Of a stretch of 63,027 nt of DNA, positions 59,416 to 63,027 are shown one piece after another. A model generated the notes under the pieces. It saw nothing but the letters and a program-made list of their open reading frames with translations. It had not been told where the DNA came from and searched no databases. Source of the DNA: Actinobacteria bacterium casp-actino5 (GTDB taxonomy: Bacteria > Actinomycetota > Acidimicrobiia > Acidimicrobiales > Ilumatobacteraceae); NCBI GenBank assembly GCA_001510385.1, contig LFFE01000018.1, positions 1 to 63,027 of the forward strand. Reading direction: 5' to 3'. A program made the translations under genes and the position numbers. Within the stretch, counting starts at the first letter, position 1. Every line of letters begins with the position of its first letter.

Positions 59416-62400
59416 TCGATGCAAGCCCGTTCAACATCGCTCGGCAGCCCAAGGTTGGACTCACTGTGCTCGAAGCCTCAGCAGGCACAGGAAAAACGTT
59501 CTCGATAGCGGGCATGACAGTGCTCGCTCTGGCGCGAGGAACGCTCGTTACACGCGATATCTGTGTGGTCACATTCACAGAAATGGCGACTTCAGAACTT
59601 TCGGGACGACTTCGTTCACGACTTGTGACCGCTATCGATTTATTACAGAAAACTGATGTAGGCGCACCAGAAGAACTCAATGATGTCGACCGTGCGCTAC
59701 TTAACTTCGGAGACCTTGGCGAATCGGAACGGTCCGATCGCATTGGCCGACTTGCTTCAGCGCTTACTGAGTTTGATGCGATGACAATCTCGACAATTCA
59801 CGGCTTTTGTCAGCGGCTGCTGGCATCTGTTGGCTCGTCAACCGGTATTGCAATGCACCAGCGAGACGTCGAAGAAGCGGTGCACGACGTCATGCTTCGT
59901 CACAATGTGTTTCCTGCCAAGCCCGACCGCGTGATTGCTGCGACAAAACTGCGGCTATCGGTACCCGATGCGAAACTTGCTGAGTTCACATCAGCGAAAC
60001 CAGACGTCATTGATGACATCAACCAGGTGGTGGGCCTTGTCGAAGAAGCAGTTGATGAAGTGAAACGGCGCCGTGAAATGTGGCGACGTCGAACCTTTGA
60101 TTCAATGCTGACCGAGACTCGAGATCTTCTTCTCAACGAATCACTTGGTGCTGCAACTGTCGCCGAGCTCCGACGCCGGTTCAGGTTTGTTCTCGTTGAT
60201 GAATTTCAAGACACCGATCTCGTCCAGTGGGAAATCTTCAAAACTGCATTTCTTGACAGCACGCGAGGCGAGAACACGACGGCGATGGTCGTAGTTGGCG
60301 ACCCGAAGCAGTCGATTTACCGGTTCCGCGGCGCCGAACTCTCCGCCTACCTGACTGCGGTCGACTACGCCCGCGATAGCGGAGGCGACATCCACACGCT
60401 CGATACGAACTATCGCTCTGATGCGCTGCTGCTTGAAGGCCTTGAGGTCATCTTTGCCGGCGCCACATTCGGTGATGATGAGGTGCGGTTTGAGTCCGTG
60501 AAGCCCGGTCGGCTGGGTGATGGCAAACATGTCGTTGACCCCTGCGGAGAACACCTTTCTCCCTGCCAGTTCCGGGTGATTCACCCACCAACAAACGACA
60601 AAGGGGCCGTTGAAGCACCGCTCGCAAAAACATGGATCGTGTCAGACGTCGTCAACGAGGTCATTCACTATCTGAGCGATGTCATACTTGTGAGAGAAAC
60701 GGGTGCCGAGGCAACTGCGCTTCGTCCAGCTGACATCGCAATTGTTGTTCGTTCAAACAACGACGCTCGTCTGCTTGCGAATGCACTTCGATCGGCAGGC
60801 GTTCCAGCCTCCACAAGCGGTACCGACCCGGTGCTTGACTCTCCCGCAGCCGGTCACTGGGAGGCACTCATTCAGGCGCTCCTCCTTCCGTCGTCGATTG
60901 GGTCGGCGAGAGTCGTGGCTTTCGGCCCCTTTGGCGAGGCCGACATCGAAGCTCTTGACAACTTTGATGCGAACGATGATGCGAATCTCATCGAATGGCA
61001 GCGCAGTCTTATCCGTTCGATGAGGGTGGGAGGCGTAAGCGCGCTGATGTCGGCGCTCCACGCGAGTGGGTTTGCTGCAAGAGTGCTGAGCAACGTTGAT
61101 GGCGAGCGGTTGTTGACTGATATCGAACACATTGGTGAGCTACTCCATCAAGCCACTGGCGGGGGTCCCTGCAGTGCAAGTGATCTCGCAACGGGCTTCG
61201 CAGATCTTCGATCGCTATCCGATGACTCATCGACTCGTGACATCCTCGACCGACGGCTCGATCGAGATGACGACACGGTGACCGTCATGACAATTCACAA
61301 GGCGAAAGGGCTCGAGTTCCCAATTGTTATGTGCCCGCTTCTCTGGAACAGTAAAACCTCGAATTCGAACTCTGTTCCGCATGCTGTTGATCTCGAATCT
61401 GGCACCCGGTTGATCGACTCGTATTGGATCACCAGCGGAACATCAACCGCAAAGGCAGTAAAGACAGTTCGTGACCTCGCAAAGGAAGAAGAAGCCGGGG
61501 AGCACCAGCGTGATATCTATGTTGCGTTGACGAGAGCCGCCCATCGGTTAGTTCTCTGGACCGTCCCAGATCACACATGGGGAACCCAGCCGTTACGGGC
61601 ACTCCTTGAGGGGTCGTGTGGCCTGGCGCCTGTTGAAGCGGCGAAGGCGCATCCACTCGCGATAGACGTCGTCACCGTGACCGACCGCCCAAACCGTCAA
61701 TCTATGGCGGCATCTCAACCATCAACTTCAGCATTGGCGGTACACACCACCGATCGAACCTTTGCTGATCACTGGCGAATCTGGTCGTTTACCTCGATCG
61801 ATCGCTCACTTCGAATCGGTAATGCTGACTCGCTCATTCGATATCAATTTGATCCAGTGTTCGGTGGTGTCGACGAGCAGCAGGGTGTCGACGCCCCACA
61901 TTCCGAATCCGCTACGCAACACAGTCTTCGAAACGTTCCTGGCTCAGCCGCATTCGGCACGCTCGTGCACGAGGTTCTCGAACATGTTGACTTCACATCG
62001 CCGACAATTGAAGCCGACCTCATCAGTGAATTAGAAGATCGAATGCAGAAGCGTGGTCTTGAAATTCCGGCACCAGCTGTTGCGGGAGGCCTCGTCAACG
62101 CATTGCGCTGTGAACTCGGTGGCCCACTAGGTGACCTTCGCTTGGTAGATCTGAACCGCCGCGACCGTCGCGACGAACTCGAATTTCTTCTGCCGCTCCC
62201 GTCAGTCTCGACACGGAACATTGCGCAACGGGTTTCGGAGGCTCTTGACGATCGTGACCCGCTAAAACCTTGGTTTGTGGCGGTTGCCGAGGGCGAATTG
62301 TCGATTGAGATCGAAGGAATGTTGATCGGATCTATTGACCTTGTTGCTCGACGTGATGGCCGTTACTTCGTTGCCGATTACAAGACCAACCGCATCGCAG

Positions 62401-62672
62401 ATGATGCAACATTTTCAACCGAAGAGATGGCGACAGAGATGATCCATCACGGATATCCGCTCCAGGCCCTGCTGTATCTCGTAGCGCTCCGCAGATTTCT
62501 GCGCTTGCGCAGCCCTGCAGGCAACGTCGATGACTCGATTATCGGAGCCGCGTATCTGTTTGTGCGTGGCATGGTCGCAGAGACTGATTCAACATCTGGC
62601 GTGATGTGGTGGACGCCACCGATGTCGTTGATCGCCGACATCGATACCAACTTGTTTGGTGGTGATTACTGA
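59412..62672 (+). CDS. recB: Exodeoxyribonuclease V subunit beta (RecB)
   Basis: A 1086-residue helicase-nuclease. Helicase motif I EASAGTGKTFSIAG (Lys28), motif II VDEFQDTDLVQWEIF, motif III GDPKQSIYRFRGAEL, motif V/VI with VTVMTIHKAKGLEFPIV and YVALTRAAHRL. The C-terminal PD-(D/E)XK nuclease domain has Asp976 (GSIDLV) and Asp989-Lys991 (VADYKTNR), so nuclease activity should be intact. It starts inside the recC stop and ends inside the recD start (TGATG). Confidence 0.94.
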   Translation: MIDASPFNIARQPKVGLTVLEASAGTGKTFSIAGMTVLALARGTLVTRDICVVTFTEMATSELSGRLRSRLVTAIDLLQKTDVGAPEELNDVDRALLNFGDLGESERSDRIGRLASALTEFDAMTISTIHGFCQRLLASVGSSTGIAMHQRDVEEAVHDVMLRHNVFPAKPDRVIAATKLRLSVPDAKLAEFTSAKPDVIDDINQVVGLVEEAVDEVKRRREMWRRRTFDSMLTETRDLLLNESLGAATVAELRRRFRFVLVDEFQDTDLVQWEIFKTAFLDSTRGENTTAMVVVGDPKQSIYRFRGAELSAYLTAVDYARDSGGDIHTLDTNYRSDALLLEGLEVIFAGATFGDDEVRFESVKPGRLGDGKHVVDPCGEHLSPCQFRVIHPPTNDKGAVEAPLAKTWIVSDVVNEVIHYLSDVILVRETGAEATALRPADIAIVVRSNNDARLLANALRSAGVPASTSGTDPVLDSPAAGHWEALIQALLLPSSIGSARVVAFGPFGEADIEALDNFDANDDANLIEWQRSLIRSMRVGGVSALMSALHASGFAARVLSNVDGERLLTDIEHIGELLHQATGGGPCSASDLATGFADLRSLSDDSSTRDILDRRLDRDDDTVTVMTIHKAKGLEFPIVMCPLLWNSKTSNSNSVPHAVDLESGTRLIDSYWITSGTSTAKAVKTVRDLAKEEEAGEHQRDIYVALTRAAHRLVLWTVPDHTWGTQPLRALLEGSCGLAPVEAAKAHPLAIDVVTVTDRPNRQSMAASQPSTSALAVHTTDRTFADHWRIWSFTSIDRSLRIGNADSLIRYQFDPVFGGVDEQQGVDAPHSESATQHSLRNVPGSAAFGTLVHEVLEHVDFTSPTIEADLISELEDRMQKRGLEIPAPAVAGGLVNALRCELGGPLGDLRLVDLNRRDRRDELEFLLPLPSVSTRNIAQRVSEALDDRDPLKPWFVAVAEGELSIEIEGMLIGSIDLVARRDGRYFVADYKTNRIADDATFSTEEMATEMIHHGYPLQALLYLVALRRFLRLRSPAGNVDDSIIGAAYLFVRGMVAETDSTSGVMWWTPPMSLIADIDTNLFGGDY

Positions 62673-63027
62673 TGTCGTCGCTAACGCAGCGCCGTGCGCA
62701 TGTTGAGAGTTTGAGGCCGTGGGTAGAGATGGATGTTGTTAGCGAAGCTGATGCTGCTGTCGCAGCTGCGTTGGCTGATATCTGCGGTGAGTCTTCCCCG
62801 TCGGTGCTTCTCGCAGTCGCTCTCGCAGTTGGAGCGCCTCGCTCAGGTCATACCGCCGTCAATCTTGAACTTGTCAAAGATCATGCAGTCAGCCGTGTGG
62901 AACGCTCGGAACCTGACGCAGTAGAAGCGGTACTCGCCTTGCCATGGCCTACTGATGCCTCCGATTGGCGAGAGAGCATTGAACAGAGTCCACTCGTCAC
63001 CGCTGATCACGCACCAATCGTCGTTGA
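62672..63027 (+). CDS. recD: Exodeoxyribonuclease V subunit alpha (RecD), 3' partial
   Basis: The first 118 codons of a RecD-like helicase subunit, open to the window end. It shows the RecD N-terminal pattern LLAVALAVGAPRSGHTAVNL preceding the helicase motifs, which lie outside the window. ATG 62672 overlaps the recB stop. With recC and recB it completes a RecBCD operon. Confidence 0.85.
   Translation, partial: MSSLTQRRAHVESLRPWVEMDVVSEADAAVAAALADICGESSPSVLLAVALAVGAPRSGHTAVNLELVKDHAVSRVERSEPDAVEAVLALPWPTDASDWRESIEQSPLVTADHAPIVV

Overview
The window is a gene-dense stretch of a monoderm actinobacterial chromosome with moderate GC. A WhiB1-type regulator, a PdtaS-type histidine kinase, DUF3107, the MSMEG_4193/DUF3090/SCO1664 gene trio, a secretin-less tad pilus locus and a large subtilase with VDTR-type repeats together point to Acidimicrobiia, perhaps an aquatic Ilumatobacteraceae relative. 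That placement is inference from gene content. No integrase, transposase, CRISPR array or rRNA was seen. One tRNA (Arg, CCG) is present. Almost all sequence is coding, with many ATGA/TGATG stop-start overlaps and several overlapping convergent 3' ends.

Layout. 1-4389: CPA2 antiporter with stress-protein domains (5' cut), MTA/SAH nucleosidase, aldo/keto reductase, exonuclease III. 4446-12717 (minus): a tad/Flp pilus operon read in the order pilin, TadE, TadG, CpaB, TadZ, TadA, TadB, TadC, prepilin peptidase, then an ECF sigma factor and a membrane partner protein. 12831-18761 (minus): a 1976-residue secreted protease with two complete subtilisin domains. 18941-25990: two MFS transporters, oligopeptidase, TetR regulator, DUF3107, rRNA methyltransferase and HD enzyme. 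26060-30557: PdtaS-like kinase, MscS channel, WhiB1, GDPD and lipid kinase. 30630-32421: ETF beta and alpha.

32459-35287 (minus) is a tightly coupled four-gene cassette: histidine-phosphatase-superfamily enzyme, DUF3090, a type II PI4-kinase-like SCO1664 protein, and an unrecognised protein. It is the best candidate here for an undescribed system. 35324-37500: family-5 uracil-DNA glycosylase, lipoprotein, FrhB-like iron-sulfur flavoprotein. 37555-41364 (minus): two different ammonium transporters, each followed by its own PII protein, with a stand-alone OmpR-type winged helix upstream. The second transporter has a four-pentamer array that fits the published GlnR operator.

41470-50776: acyl-CoA dehydrogenase, MFS, orphan sugar-ABC ATPase, LLM monooxygenase plus aldo/keto reductase, rhodanese, SDR, small unknowns and a PhzS-like flavin monooxygenase. 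50815-53914: a Fur-family regulator divergent from a CbiMN-Q-O nickel/cobalt importer, with a Nur-box-like site between them. 53999-55705: cytochrome P450 plus DUF3237 protein. 55706-56154: tRNA-Arg(CCG) and a second, partial copy of its 3' end. 56155-63027: recC, recB and the start of recD, cut by the window end.
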